A stretch of DNA of 64,000 bases from Neobacillus muris (GTDB taxonomy: Bacteria > Bacillota > Bacilli > Bacillales > Cytobacillaceae). Numbering within the stretch: the stretch's first letter is position 1; each line of letters starts with the position of its first letter. Under the pieces are notes generated by a model, which was not told the DNA's origin, did not search any database, and worked only from the letters and a program-made list of their open reading frames with translations. Shown here piece by piece: positions 8,174 through 16,684 of this stretch. Location: positions 124,001 to 188,000 of the forward strand of contig NZ_CALPDF010000006.1 in NCBI RefSeq assembly GCF_943193175.1, given 5' to 3'. Made by a program: the position numbers and the translations under genes.

Positions 8174-8845
8174 TTAGACCCATTTTACCACATCATCCAT
8201 GCTTCTTCTTGTTTTTGGACGATGCGGCTCTTCAGCGCGGTATCCAAATCCCGCCATGACAATCGACTTCCACTGTCCAGCTTCCAACAATCCTTCTTGT
8301 TCAAGGATTTCATCAACGGCCTTGTGGTCAAACCCTTCGATAGGACAGGAATCGATGCCAATCAGAGCGGCTGCAGTCATCATGTTGCCCAATGCGATAT
8401 AGGTTTGCATACATGCCCAATCAAACAAGGTCCGTTCACTGTCCAGCATTGGCAAGTCGGATTTCTGAAAACTTTTCACTCTTGCTAAGTATCCCTCTAT
8501 AATTTCTTCCGGCATTTTCATTACATCTTTTAATTGGGAATACATGTAATTCGAATCATAACGAAGATTGGTTTTCGCCAAGTACATAACGAAATGGCTC
8601 GCCGTTGGCAGCTGCCCTTGTGCGCCCCAAGAGACTGAGCGTATTCTTTCCCGAAGTTCTTGATTTTGGATGACCAGAAACTTCCATGGTTCAAATCCAA
8701 ATGAACTTGGCGATAATCTGCCTGTTTCTAAAATAAATTGAAAGTCATCATCGGCAATCTTCTTCTCCGGATTAAACGATTTTGTAGCATGACGGAATTG
8801 AAATGCACCGAGAATATCTTGTTTCGTTATGGCATTTTTTTCCAC
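8174..8845 (-). CDS. Nitroreductase-family NAD(P)H oxidoreductase
   Basis: A 223-residue FMN-dependent nitroreductase. The N-terminal FQFRHATKSFNP and SPSSFGFEPWKFLV segments are the usual FMN- and dimer-contact motifs, and the C-terminal GFGYRAEEPHRPKTRR is the family's terminal FMN-binding signature. These enzymes reduce nitroaromatics, quinones or flavins with NAD(P)H. GTG at 8845 is chosen because GGGAGGG lies 6 nt upstream; the in-frame ATG at 8860 precedes that site. It stands alone and the natural substrate is not evident. Confidence 0.88.
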   Translation of the reverse strand: MEKNAITKQDILGAFQFRHATKSFNPEKKIADDDFQFILETGRLSPSSFGFEPWKFLVIQNQELRERIRSVSWGAQGQLPTASHFVMYLAKTNLRYDSNYMYSQLKDVMKMPEEIIEGYLARVKSFQKSDLPMLDSERTLFDWACMQTYIALGNMMTAAALIGIDSCPIEGFDHKAVDEILEQEGLLEAGQWKSIVMAGFGYRAEEPHRPKTRRSMDDVVKWV

Positions 8846-8960
8846 GATGAACCCTCCCAATAAAATGACCCATTTCTTTTAGTATGACATTTTTATGTGA
8901 CAGGAATACTTTATTTATTTTTGTGTTTTAATTGCAAATTGAAATAATAATATACTTTTG

Positions 8961-9356
8961 TTATGGAGCAGCTATTTCTACTTTTATCCGATCGGGATCC
9001 TCGAAGAAAACCGCGTAATGCTCAGGCCCTCCTGCATATGGATGTTTGTCTAAATATAAAATAGGTACACCTTTTTTCATTAATAGCTGAGTCATGTCAT
9101 CCACGTGCTTCTGGGATTCAGCATAAAATGCTAAATGATTCAAACCGACTCGGCTTCGATGGTACGCTCCATCAAGATATTTTTTGTCAGCTTGCGCAAA
9201 AACGAGATAGGTTTCCCCTAATCTCCAGCTTACTCCCTGATCCCATTTCTGAAATAGTTTGTATCCCATGTCCTCAAGCAGCCAGCCCCAAAATTCCGTC
9301 GACTTAGATAAATCTGAAACATTGATTTCAATATGATGAATTAGTCCTTTAGCCAA
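8961..9356 (-). CDS. VOC-superfamily (glyoxalase/dioxygenase-like) protein
   Basis: A 131-residue single vicinal-oxygen-chelate protein with paired beta-alpha-beta modules. HHIEIN near the N-terminus, LNHLAFYA in the middle and KVEIAAP at the end hold the His/Glu positions that usually bind a divalent metal. Start is TTG at 9356 after AGGGAGAG. It lies 11 bp downstream of the proline iminopeptidase gene, so the two probably form an operon. The substrate cannot be told from sequence. Confidence 0.85.
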   Translation of the reverse strand: MAKGLIHHIEINVSDLSKSTEFWGWLLEDMGYKLFQKWDQGVSWRLGETYLVFAQADKKYLDGAYHRSRVGLNHLAFYAESQKHVDDMTQLLMKKGVPILYLDKHPYAGGPEHYAVFFEDPDRIKVEIAAP

Positions 9357-9367
9357 TGCTTCTCTCC

Positions 9368-10246
9368 CTAATATTCTTTATTTGCCTCTGCATTCTTCAA
9401 AAATTCACCAATCACACGCAAAAATTCCTGCTGTTCTTCCACATACGCCATATGCGCACTATTCTTAAACACATGGAACTTAGAACCTGGAGTCAAACTG
9501 CTGTAATACTGGGTGGTTTCCGGCGTTGCTTCATCGTAGAAGCCGCATGTAAAAAGTGTGGGACAATTTATTTCTTTTAGTTTCGGGGTGCAGTCAAAAG
9601 TCTTTAAATTCCCTTTGACCGTGAATTCAGACGGGCCCCACATGATATTATATATCTCTGAGTTTCGGTACTGTTCCCCATTCTGCAGGTGCTCTGGCCT
9701 TGGTATTCTACGGACAAAATGCTGGCTAAAAATTTCTATAGCCTCATTAAATTCTTCGGAATCTGTCATTCCGTTTTCCTCACAGCGTTTAATGGTTTCT
9801 TGGACTTTAATTGGAAGCTTTTGCAGATTCCGTTTTTGGTCTTGCTCCCATAATGGAGCGCTCAGGCAAGGACTTGAAAAAATCACACTTTTCACACCTT
9901 TTTGCTGCTTTAGGCAATAAGCAGCAGCGAGCGTGGTCCCCCAAGAATGCCCCAAAATATGGACTTCCTCAAGATTCAGCGCTTCCCTCAATTGGCCAAG
10001 TTCCTCTACAAATCGATCAATTCGCCATAAAGAAGTATCCTTGGGCCGATCGGATCTTCCACAGCCTAATTGATCATATAGGATGACTGGACGTTCTTCT
10101 TTAAAAGCTTTTAAATCCTTAAGCGAATAAGAAGAAGACCCTGGTCCCCCATGGAGGATGATTAATGGGGTTCGGCCTGTTCCTTCATCATATTTTTGGT
10201 ACCAGACCCTGCCGCCTGTTACTTCGACTAAGCCTTCTTCATACAT
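9368..10246 (-). CDS. Proline iminopeptidase-type alpha/beta hydrolase
   Basis: A 292-residue alpha/beta-hydrolase. HGGPG forms the oxyanion hole typical of proline iminopeptidases, GHSWGTTLAAAYC holds the nucleophilic serine, and GFYDEATPE and NSAHMAYVE supply the acid and histidine. The family removes N-terminal proline from peptides, though some members act on other amides or esters. ATG 10246 is preferred over upstream starts because GAAGGGAG lies 8 nt before it. It is the first gene of a two-gene unit with the VOC protein. Confidence 0.88.
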   Translation of the reverse strand: MYEEGLVEVTGGRVWYQKYDEGTGRTPLIILHGGPGSSSYSLKDLKAFKEERPVILYDQLGCGRSDRPKDTSLWRIDRFVEELGQLREALNLEEVHILGHSWGTTLAAAYCLKQQKGVKSVIFSSPCLSAPLWEQDQKRNLQKLPIKVQETIKRCEENGMTDSEEFNEAIEIFSQHFVRRIPRPEHLQNGEQYRNSEIYNIMWGPSEFTVKGNLKTFDCTPKLKEINCPTLFTCGFYDEATPETTQYYSSLTPGSKFHVFKNSAHMAYVEEQQEFLRVIGEFLKNAEANKEY

Positions 10247-10383
10247 ATTATGTACTCCCTTCCTATCGTGTCTTGCAAACTTTGAATCTATGAGTATTTT
10301 ACAATGCATAATTGGATTAGACAATTTTCACTGAATGAACTGCCACTGAAACTGATGCTATATAAAAGGACGCCACAAAAGCA

Positions 10384-10488
10384 GGGGGCTGTCCAAAAAA
10401 CAAAGGGGTCAAACACCACACCGCAATATATAGACGTATTTTAAAAAACGCTCCATATATTGGTCTAAGCGTGAAGTCAGGCCCCTTA
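10384..10488. repeat. Imperfect palindromic intergenic element, copy 1
   Basis: About 105 bp opening GGGGGCTGTCC, with AAGGGGTC and AGTCAGGCCCC near opposite ends and an AT-rich centre (CAATATATAGACGTATTTT). The reverse complement of the element at 41663-41778 matches it over most of its length. It lies between the divergent or back-to-back minus-strand genes proline iminopeptidase and purT. It is small and non-coding, with no transposase nearby. Confidence 0.7.
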
Positions 10489-10496
10489 GCTTCCTA

Positions 10497-11675
10497 TTAC
10501 TCATGGACGATGTTTATTTTTGAAACGGCGGTAGTTGCCCGTTCTCGTGCGATATCGATGGATTCCCCTGTACTTAATGCAACCGCCATCCGACGGCCAA
10601 TTTTTGTTTCAGGTTTTCCGAAAATCCGCACTTGAGTGGCGGGTACAGCCAGCGCTTCTTCGATCCCTGTTAAATGATATGATTTACCTTCTTGCTGAGC
10701 CTTGACAGTCCGGCTTGCTCCTCGAGCCATTAATTGAACTTCATGAACAGGATACCCTAATACAGCACGAATATGTAAGGCAAACTCGGAAAGGTCCTGT
10801 GAAACCATTGTCACCATTCCTGTATCATGCGGGCGTGGAGATACCTCGCTGAAGTAAACGCCATTTGCTGTAAGAAATAGTTCAACGCCGAAAAGTCCAT
10901 GGCCTCCTAATGAATCCGTAATTTTTTTGGCGATTGCCTGAGCTTCCACAAGCTGCGATGGTGAAATATGGTGCGGCTGCCACGATTCAATATAGTCACC
11001 CTCTTGTTGAATATGGCCAATTGGCGGGCAATAGCTTGTTCCTGATATGGAGCGAATGGTTAATAATGTAACCTCTGAGGTAAAGTGAATGAATTCCTCC
11101 ACAATCACTCGCAATTTTTTTCCGCGTCCTCCAGAAATGGCCTCATCCCAGCAGCTCTCAATATCTTCCAAAGAACGGCAAATAGTCTGCCCTTTTCCTG
11201 AAGAACTCATGATTGGTTTGATGACGCATGGCAGTCCAATCTCTCCAACAGCAGCCTTCAATTCATCAAGTGTATTGGCAAATTCATATCTGGCCGTAGG
11301 CAGCCCTAATTCTTCGCTTGCTAAACGGCGGATTCCCTCCCTATCCATTGTCAAATGAACAGCCTTGGCAGTTGGGACGATATGTAAGCCTTCCTGTTCG
11401 AGCTCAATTAATGTTTCGGTTGCAATGGCTTCAATTTCTGGGATGACCAGGTCAGGAGCTTCTAACTCGATGACTCTTCTAAGTTCATCCCCATTTAACA
11501 TGTCTATAACATGAGAGCGGTCAGCCACTTGCATTGCAGGTGCATTGGCATAACGGTCCACTGCGACAGTCATTGCGCCAAAGCGCTGAGCCTCAATAAT
11601 CACTTCTTTCCCTAATTCTCCTGATCCAAGCAGCATGATTTTTTTTGTCTGAAAACCATTTAAGTCACAAGACAT
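10497..11675 (-). CDS. purT: PurT, formate-dependent GAR transformylase
   Basis: A 392-residue ATP-grasp enzyme that makes formyl-GAR from glycinamide ribonucleotide, formate and ATP in purine synthesis. The N-terminal dinucleotide-like domain has [12 protein letters not shown]; the ATP-grasp core has [14 protein letters not shown] and [13 protein letters not shown], which are characteristic PurT stretches. ATG 11675 follows GGAGAGG at 4 nt. A PurBox-like pair lies about 80-120 bp upstream. Use of free formate fits an organism that also carries formate transport and oxidation genes at the left of the window. Confidence 0.95.
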   Translation of the reverse strand: MSCDLNGFQTKKIMLLGSGELGKEVIIEAQRFGAMTVAVDRYANAPAMQVADRSHVIDMLNGDELRRVIELEAPDLVIPEIEAIATETLIELEQEGLHIVPTAKAVHLTMDREGIRRLASEELGLPTARYEFANTLDELKAAVGEIGLPCVIKPIMSSSGKGQTICRSLEDIESCWDEAISGGRGKKLRVIVEEFIHFTSEVTLLTIRSISGTSYCPPIGHIQQEGDYIESWQPHHISPSQLVEAQAIAKKITDSLGGHGLFGVELFLTANGVYFSEVSPRPHDTGMVTMVSQDLSEFALHIRAVLGYPVHEVQLMARGASRTVKAQQEGKSYHLTGIEEALAVPATQVRIFGKPETKIGRRMAVALSTGESIDIARERATTAVSKINIVHE

Positions 11676-11751
11676 GATCCCTCTCCTTATCGTTTGTGTT
11701 TTTTTGTAAATATACGTAAAAATATACCCCATTTCAAGAATAATTATATCG

Positions 11752-11797
11752 TATTACGAACTTTATTTCTATTATCAATTCATTTTATTCGTATATT
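11752..11797 (-). promoter_or_regulatory. Candidate PurR operator (two inverted PurBoxes)
   Basis: Two CGAA cores in inverted orientation, at 11757-11760 and as TTCG at 11788-11791, are 27 bp apart. That is the spacing of the paired PurBoxes bound by Bacillus PurR. Flanks are A/T-rich as in the consensus. The site lies upstream of purT. Confidence 0.55.
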
Positions 11798-11886
11798 AAT
11801 TAAATTCGCATGATTAATGGCGATGTTATTATTTTCATCGTTTTTCAAATAATAAGCAGTAAAGTCTAACCAATGCTGGTGGTAGT

Positions 11887-12714
11887 ATGAAGAGAAGAAA
11901 TCCAATTAATAAAAATTCAATCCCATTTCTTTTGTTAGCACTTATTCATCTTCTTCTGCTTTTTCCATTAATGAAAAGGAAAAGGGGCAAGGAAACGTGG
12001 ATTTTGCTGTTATCAAACATGGGATTTGCCTACTTTTTTGAGTATTTTGTGTTAAATATTTTAGGAGCCTACACGTACAAACCAAGAATTTTCAAAAAAC
12101 GGGCCATTGATAATATGTTTGGAACCTTTTTTTCACAGGGCTTATTCATCCCTTTGGCAGCCACATTTATATCTGTTTTCCAAAAAGACTGGAAATGGAA
12201 AGTCCTGGTTTCATTTTTTTATTATTTTATCGAAAAACTGTTTCTACGGTTAAAGGTATATAAGGAGAACTGGTGGAGACCCATTTTCACCTTTATTTTT
12301 ATCAATGGTTATTTTTTTCTCAGCGATGGGTTTTTAACAAGATTAAAAACCAGGAAAAGCTGGGTGCTGAAAGTAGCCTGCTTTTTTTCTGTTGAAGTTT
12401 TTCATATCATTTTAATGTTTCAATTGGCAGTCAGAAAAAAAATCCGTTTTGGGCTTGGTCGGTTTCACCCGTTAAAAGAACACTTTTTGATTTCCCCGTT
12501 ATATAGCTTAGGGCTTACCTTTATTTCTGTTTTTGCTGCAAAGTCTGGGAAGGTTTTATGGCTATTGCGGTTGTTAATTCCAACGGCAATTGATATTGTG
12601 TTAATCAAAATAAAGATTTTGAAGATAAAAAGGAAGGATTACAGAGAATTATTTTTGGTTCATTCATTAATAGAGGCACTTTCCCGATATTTCCACTTTC
12701 TTATTCATAAATAG
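11887..12714 (+). CDS. Polytopic membrane protein, unknown function
   Basis: A 275-residue very hydrophobic and basic protein with about seven to eight predicted membrane segments, for example LLLALIHLLLLFPL and RPIFTFIFINGYFFL, separated by short Lys/Arg-rich loops. ATG 11887 has only a weak ribosome site (GGTGGTAG). It stands alone, divergent from purT. I recognise no family or catalytic motif. Several loops are unusually rich in lysine and aromatic residues. Confidence 0.75.
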   Translation: MKRRNPINKNSIPFLLLALIHLLLLFPLMKRKRGKETWILLLSNMGFAYFFEYFVLNILGAYTYKPRIFKKRAIDNMFGTFFSQGLFIPLAATFISVFQKDWKWKVLVSFFYYFIEKLFLRLKVYKENWWRPIFTFIFINGYFFLSDGFLTRLKTRKSWVLKVACFFSVEVFHIILMFQLAVRKKIRFGLGRFHPLKEHFLISPLYSLGLTFISVFAAKSGKVLWLLRLLIPTAIDIVLIKIKILKIKRKDYRELFLVHSLIEALSRYFHFLIHK

Positions 12715-12843
12715 AAAAAAAGCGGCCAAACATAATGGGGGACACTGAAAAAGTCCCGTAAATTTATGTGCTTTTTTGTCCCTCTAATATAGTTCACATG
12801 ATAAAATATAAAAAGCAAACTTCTTAAAGGAGCCAAATGGGAA

Positions 12844-13143
12844 ATGAACAAAGTTGAAGTCATTGCACGAAGGGTACTAGGATGGAAATTAAACAGCTGG
12901 AATAAATGGTATGATTTTGAAAAAAACAACTTCATCCAAGATTATCAACCAGAGCACGATCTTGAACATTCCATGATGATTGTTGAAAGACTTGAAAGTT
13001 TAGGATTTCGCTATTCTGTAAACGGAAATTATCAAGTTTGCTTTAATGACGTCTGCTCTACTGGCACTACATTGGCTGAAGCGATTACCAATGCCGCCTA
13101 CGCACTCGCAGATAATCGTACGATAGACGATGAATGGTTATAA
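12844..13143 (+). CDS. Phage ABA-sandwich (BC1872-like) domain protein
   Basis: A 99-residue protein with the pattern RRVLGWK...W near the start, a central helix (MMIVERLESLGF) and a C-terminal TLAEAITNAAYALAD helix. This matches the small ABA-sandwich domain found in phage and Bacillus proteins. ATG 12844 lies 12-18 nt after AAAGGAG. No phage genes are nearby. The function is unknown. Confidence 0.7.
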   Translation: MNKVEVIARRVLGWKLNSWNKWYDFEKNNFIQDYQPEHDLEHSMMIVERLESLGFRYSVNGNYQVCFNDVCSTGTTLAEAITNAAYALADNRTIDDEWL

Positions 13144-13224
13144 TTTTTTGATACTAATCTAGTAAAGCAAATGAAGGAGCCAGCACGCTCCTTCTTCCTT
13201 AGTTTTATGATTATAAAAGATCTG

Positions 13225-13644
13225 TTATTCATTTATTTTTAAAATTCGCAGACTATTTAAAGTGACAATGAGAGTAGCCCCCATATCAGCAAATATAGCA
13301 ATCCATAATTGGGTTCCTATCAGCCAGCTCAAAAAAAGTTAAATGGCAGATATATATACCTTCAGGTTCTCTTTTTGCTGCCAATACGGGGTACGTGCTG
13401 CTTTTTTGTCGTATTCATTCCTTACCTTTAAATTTTCAAAGGCTCCAGCCTTTTCAAGTGCTTCAATCGTCGTTTTTCCAGTAACCATTATTTTCGAAGC
13501 GCCAAAATTAACTTTTGCATCCAAAACACCCTCCAGGTGTTTCACGTTCGTTTCGAACGTTTTAGCACAATTTGCTCATGACAAGCCTTGAACACGATAG
13601 GATTTCGTTTCTTGATTTTGCACCTTCATGGCTTGTTCAGACAT
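13225..13644 (-). pseudogene. cadA: Remnant of cadA cadmium-exporting P-type ATPase
   Basis: The frame opens MSEQAMKVQNQ at ATG 13644, overlapping cadC by 8 bp as in intact cadCA operons. It continues through the HMA domain, but the first Cys of the CxxC motif is replaced by TGA (13576-13578, reading GLS-stop-ANC). After [16 protein letters not shown]...VYISA a second stop follows, and the same frame jumps directly to the C-terminal membrane end (WIAIFADMGATLIVTLNSLR). Roughly the whole ATPase core, over 500 codons, is missing. No cadmium export can come from this gene. Confidence 0.9.
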
Positions 13645-14005
13645 TCAGTTCAGCCTCCTTTTTATGCACCAAAGCGATATCCATAATCTGCTTGATGTGG
13701 TCATCGTCCAGTGAATAAAATGCCATTTTCCCTTCTTTTCTAAATTTGACAACTCCTTGTTTGTGAAGGGTGCGCAAGTGGTGGGAAGCATTGGCAACCG
13801 TAATGCCGATAATATTGGCCAGATCACAAACACATAACTCTTTTTCCTTACACAGTGCAAAGGTAATTTTAGCGCGATTTTCATCAGCGATCGCTTTAAA
13901 AAGCTGAGCAATGCTCGATATGTCTACGTATTGTAAATCACCTTGTATTCGGATTACCTTTTCTTCATCAAAACAGTAAATTTCACAAGTATCTTTTTTG
14001 GCCAT
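13637..14005 (-). CDS. cadC: CadC, ArsR/SmtB-family metal-sensing repressor
   Basis: A 122-residue winged-helix repressor. Cys7, Cys11, Cys58 and Cys60 (TCEIYC and ELCVC) fall exactly where staphylococcal CadC binds Cd, Pb or Bi. The recognition helix region reads NIIGITVANASHHLRTLHKQG. ATG 14005 follows GGAGTGAG. Two palindromic operators lie upstream. Its normal partner cadA is wrecked just downstream, so it now controls nothing visible here except itself, unless it acts elsewhere. Confidence 0.93.
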   Translation of the reverse strand: MAKKDTCEIYCFDEEKVIRIQGDLQYVDISSIAQLFKAIADENRAKITFALCKEKELCVCDLANIIGITVANASHHLRTLHKQGVVKFRKEGKMAFYSLDDDHIKQIMDIALVHKKEAELNV

Positions 14006-14022
14006 CCACTCACTCCATTTTC

Positions 14023-14088
14023 ATTCAAGTATCTACTTGATTAAAGTATACCTGATCGTTAAAAATATATTCAAGCGGATACTTGAAT
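14023..14088 (-). promoter_or_regulatory. Two CadC operator-like palindromes
   Basis: ATTCAAG-N6-CTTGATT at 14023-14042 (one mismatch) and ATTCAAG-N6-CTTGAAT at 14069-14088 (perfect) share the same 7-6-7 layout with centres 46 bp apart, just upstream of cadC. The first lies 18 bp before the start codon. Confidence 0.7.
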
Positions 14089-14105
14089 GAACTTGCCGAA
14101 ATTTA

Positions 14106-14750
14106 CTATTTAATGATCAAACCCAGCAAGGAAGCGAAGCCAATAGCTTGTTCAGAAGTTACCTGGCAACCCGCTAAATCCCCCGGTTCCACCTGAAGCC
14201 TTTGGAAGAAGGAACGGCTTAAATCTATACCTTTCAATGGTGTCCGGGAAAAATTTGCTTCATTTAAATCACATTCTTGTATATCGACATGATGAAACTT
14301 GCACTCATAAAAGTCAGCGTTTCTCAGTGAACAATTCTCGAACTTTACCTGCTTTAAACTGCTGTATCCAAAAGAGCTCAAGTTTAAATTACAATTTTCA
14401 AACAAGACATTTCCCATAGTCGCTTCAGAGAGATTAATCCCTAATATCTTTGATTCCTTCAATTCGGCTCTGTGAATGACAGCCTCCATAAAGTCGGCGT
14501 TGGATAAATCACAATGGTCAAACACAACATCGATCAACTCAATATTTCTAAATCTGACATTGTTAAATGTAACATTCTGAAAAACAACTTGGGATAATCC
14601 TATTTTGCTAATGTCTTCTTCATCAATGGAGCAATTTGAGATGGTACAATTAGTTAAATAAGGTTCGTCCTTTTCATAGATTTCTTGAAAACGGGCAGTG
14701 TCCATCTGCTTTGGAATCCTTGGTTTATCTATTTTGGTTTTATTGGGCAT
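14106..14750 (-). CDS. Pentapeptide-repeat protein
   Basis: A 214-residue protein with a charged N-terminal tail, then about 25 consecutive A(D/N)LXX-type pentapeptides (LSNADF, LRNADF, LNEANF and degenerate copies) that would form a right-handed quadrilateral beta-helix. Some members mimic DNA and protect gyrase from quinolones; most have no known role. ATG 14750 is preferred because AAAGGTG lies 9 nt upstream; ATG 14759 overlaps that site. It stands alone on the minus strand. Confidence 0.88.
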   Translation of the reverse strand: MPNKTKIDKPRIPKQMDTARFQEIYEKDEPYLTNCTISNCSIDEEDISKIGLSQVVFQNVTFNNVRFRNIELIDVVFDHCDLSNADFMEAVIHRAELKESKILGINLSEATMGNVLFENCNLNLSSFGYSSLKQVKFENCSLRNADFYECKFHHVDIQECDLNEANFSRTPLKGIDLSRSFFQRLQVEPGDLAGCQVTSEQAIGFASLLGLIIK

Positions 14751-14873
14751 TTTTTTCATCACCTTTTTATGTACGTTTTGTGCCAATTATTTTTATCAAC
14801 CATACCATAAAAGCCCGCTAAATTGTTATAGGAACGAAGATTTCTACTCTTTTTCTTAAAAATATCGCAAGTC

Positions 14874-14903
14874 AAAAGAGAGAAGGCAAGCCTTCTCTCT
14901 TTT
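14874..14903. terminator. Strong bidirectional terminator
   Basis: A perfect 14-bp stem, AAAAGAGAGAAGGC/GCCTTCTCTCTTTT, with a 2-nt loop lies 12 bp after the stop of the DUF3231 gene. Confidence 0.85.
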
Positions 14904-14914
14904 GCATCACAATC

Positions 14915-15943
14915 TTATTCTTTGCTGATTAGTCCTTCTCTTTTTCCTTTAGTCAATGCTCTTCGGTCACTTGCTTTTGGCGGTTCTTCCAGCCAGCCAT
15001 TTTTGATCATCAGATCCGCACCGTCTTTCGCATATTTTACTAGTTCAGCATCAAGACCCAAGTATTTTTCGGCAAGGTCGTTTCTCGATGTAACACTTAG
15101 TGCTGTTCCATAAAAAGCAACAGCTACATGCGTTGATAATTGAACTTGATACATAATCAGTTTATCAGAAAATGGAGATTGACTTGAGCTTGTGACATGG
15201 GATTGCCATGACATGGGAGAATTCAGCTTTTCTTCCCGAAATATTTTTTCAAAAGTGGCAATATGTTTATTGGAGATTTCCATACCTCTTTGAATATATT
15301 GCCTTACCTCTTTTGAGGAAGCGACCTGGCTGTAACCCAACTTTAATGCAACATGTAAGTGCATTTTATTCATATTAAATGTTATATCACCAATCTCCAT
15401 ACTGGTTAACGGCCGGCGTTCTCCAAACCAGCCGCTTAAAAAGCTATCATGTTTCACAAAATCAATTGTTTCCGCCGGAGTAATCACCGGAGGACGTGCA
15501 TAAATCCCTTTATTTAGCATAGTATCAATTGTTTTTTCAAAAAGCATCATGGTTTCCGTATTAGTTTTCATATAATATTGACGGAGGTCAGAACGAATCG
15601 ATGTGCTTAATGAAAAGGCATATCCAGTAAGACCTTGAAGAGTCATGATATACATATAATACAAATAAAATGGGTCTTGGAATAAACGTGGAGCATATAT
15701 ATTGACATCCTTCTCCGTAAATCCTTGTGGAATAGGGAAACCTTCCCCATTAAAAAATTCCTTTATTCTCTGGACATGTCCTTCTGATAGTTTCAATGAG
15801 GTTTGATATATTTTAGTGATATCCTGATCTTCTAGATGCTGCAGTGCATATTTAATGAAGCAAATGGACATTGAATCAAACATGTATTGGGTCCACAGGC
15901 TAGAAATTTCGGGAGCAGTTAATTGAATTCGGGTGGGTTCCAA
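14915..15943 (-). CDS. DUF3231 protein (tandem four-helix bundles)
   Basis: About 342 residues matching the DUF3231 family of Bacillaceae, made of two similar helical halves. Each contains a Leu/Tyr-rich helix pair (about 10-150 and 180-325), with HVQRIKEFF and HVALKLGYS-type helices resembling ferritin-like CotF folds. Such genes are common in spore formers and are often sporulation-linked, but the function is not known. TTG at 15943 is chosen because AAGGGG lies 8 nt upstream; GTG at 15952 is too close to it. Confidence 0.8.
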   Translation of the reverse strand: MEPTRIQLTAPEISSLWTQYMFDSMSICFIKYALQHLEDQDITKIYQTSLKLSEGHVQRIKEFFNGEGFPIPQGFTEKDVNIYAPRLFQDPFYLYYMYIMTLQGLTGYAFSLSTSIRSDLRQYYMKTNTETMMLFEKTIDTMLNKGIYARPPVITPAETIDFVKHDSFLSGWFGERRPLTSMEIGDITFNMNKMHLHVALKLGYSQVASSKEVRQYIQRGMEISNKHIATFEKIFREEKLNSPMSWQSHVTSSSQSPFSDKLIMYQVQLSTHVAVAFYGTALSVTSRNDLAEKYLGLDAELVKYAKDGADLMIKNGWLEEPPKASDRRALTKGKREGLISKE

Positions 15944-16073
15944 ATCAATCACCCCTTCACATTAATATGGTTATATTTTTCCAACACCTCCAATTAATAT
16001 ACCAAGGATTTTTAATGTTTGATTCAAAAAAAGGGAATATTAACTATGACAATAAGATTAGGGGGAATTCTAT

Positions 16074-16199
16074 ATGCCCGAAGAAAATATACCTATATTT
16101 TCAGATGATTTTTTTAATAAAATAGTGAAAGAAATTAACCAGCAATACGGGTTCCCAGAGAACGAAAAAACGGACGAAACGACAAACAATGATTCCTAA
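16074..16199 (+). CDS. 41-residue acidic protein, unknown function
   Basis: ATG 16074 follows AGGGGG, and the frame (MPEENIPIFSDDFF...) ends before a perfect rho-independent terminator, which supports a real small gene. The protein is acidic with one amphipathic helix and an Asn/Asp/Thr-rich tail. I recognise no family. Confidence 0.65.
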   Translation: MPEENIPIFSDDFFNKIVKEINQQYGFPENEKTDETTNNDS

Positions 16200-16218
16200 A
16201 TTAAGACTGGCTTAGCGA

Positions 16219-16248
16219 AAACCGCATTATAAGTGCGGTTGTTTTTTT
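16219..16248 (+). terminator. Rho-independent terminator
   Basis: AACCGCA/TGCGGTT with an 8-nt loop is followed by GTTTTTTT, 20 bp after the 41-residue gene. Confidence 0.9.
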
Positions 16249-16319
16249 AATTGCCCTTTTAATGCAGGCATAAACTTGCTATGATTGTTTATGGTAAAAA
16301 TAATTCATAGGTGATAAAA

Positions 16320-16487
16320 ATGGAATACAAAAATTTTGATCTTAACAAAATATATGACTTTAAAGAATATCCTGATGTAAAGGACGGACGCTGTGATAAT
16401 TGCGGAAACACTTTATTTAAATCTTCTGTAATGGAAGGTAAGTTCATTAGAGAATGCCGCCAATGCGGAATGAAAAAAAGCATTTGA
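16320..16487 (+). CDS. 55-residue zinc-ribbon protein
   Basis: MEYKNFDLNK... carries CDNC at residues 25-28 and CRQC at 46-49, the spacing of a small treble-clef or ribbon zinc site. ATG 16320 has a modest ribosome site (AGGTGATAAAA). A hairpin follows about 30 bp after the stop. It is transcribed toward the signal peptidase gene. The function is unknown. Confidence 0.7.
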   Translation: MEYKNFDLNKIYDFKEYPDVKDGRCDNCGNTLFKSSVMEGKFIRECRQCGMKKSI

Positions 16488-16515
16488 TCATTTATTCCAC
16501 TCCACATAAATAGGA

Positions 16516-16552
16516 AAAGTGCGTTTCTATATTTATAGAATTGCACTCTTCC
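16516..16552. terminator. Hairpin between zinc-ribbon gene and signal peptidase gene
   Basis: AGTGC..TTCTATA pairs with TATAGAA..GCACT, with two central mismatches. It is positioned to terminate the zinc-ribbon gene. Confidence 0.45.
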
Positions 16553-16684
16553 TTCAACTTTGTTCTTTCTCTTACATCTTTTAAAATTAATTCTATTTTC
16601 ACCTGCTAATAATTTTCGTTTATTTGTTTTTAAAAATGAATGATCATTATAAAAAAAGATTGCAAAGATGCGATCCATGATAAA

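Noticed and set aside
12738-12786. Another GGGGGAC-type repeat after the membrane protein gene
   Set aside because: It has GGGGGAC and GTCCC but not the 13-bp core, and may only be a terminator-like hairpin.
13576-13578. TGA in the CadA CxxC as a possible selenocysteine codon
   Set aside because: The rest of cadA is deleted and a second stop follows, so ordinary nonsense decay explains it; no SECIS-like hairpin was seen.
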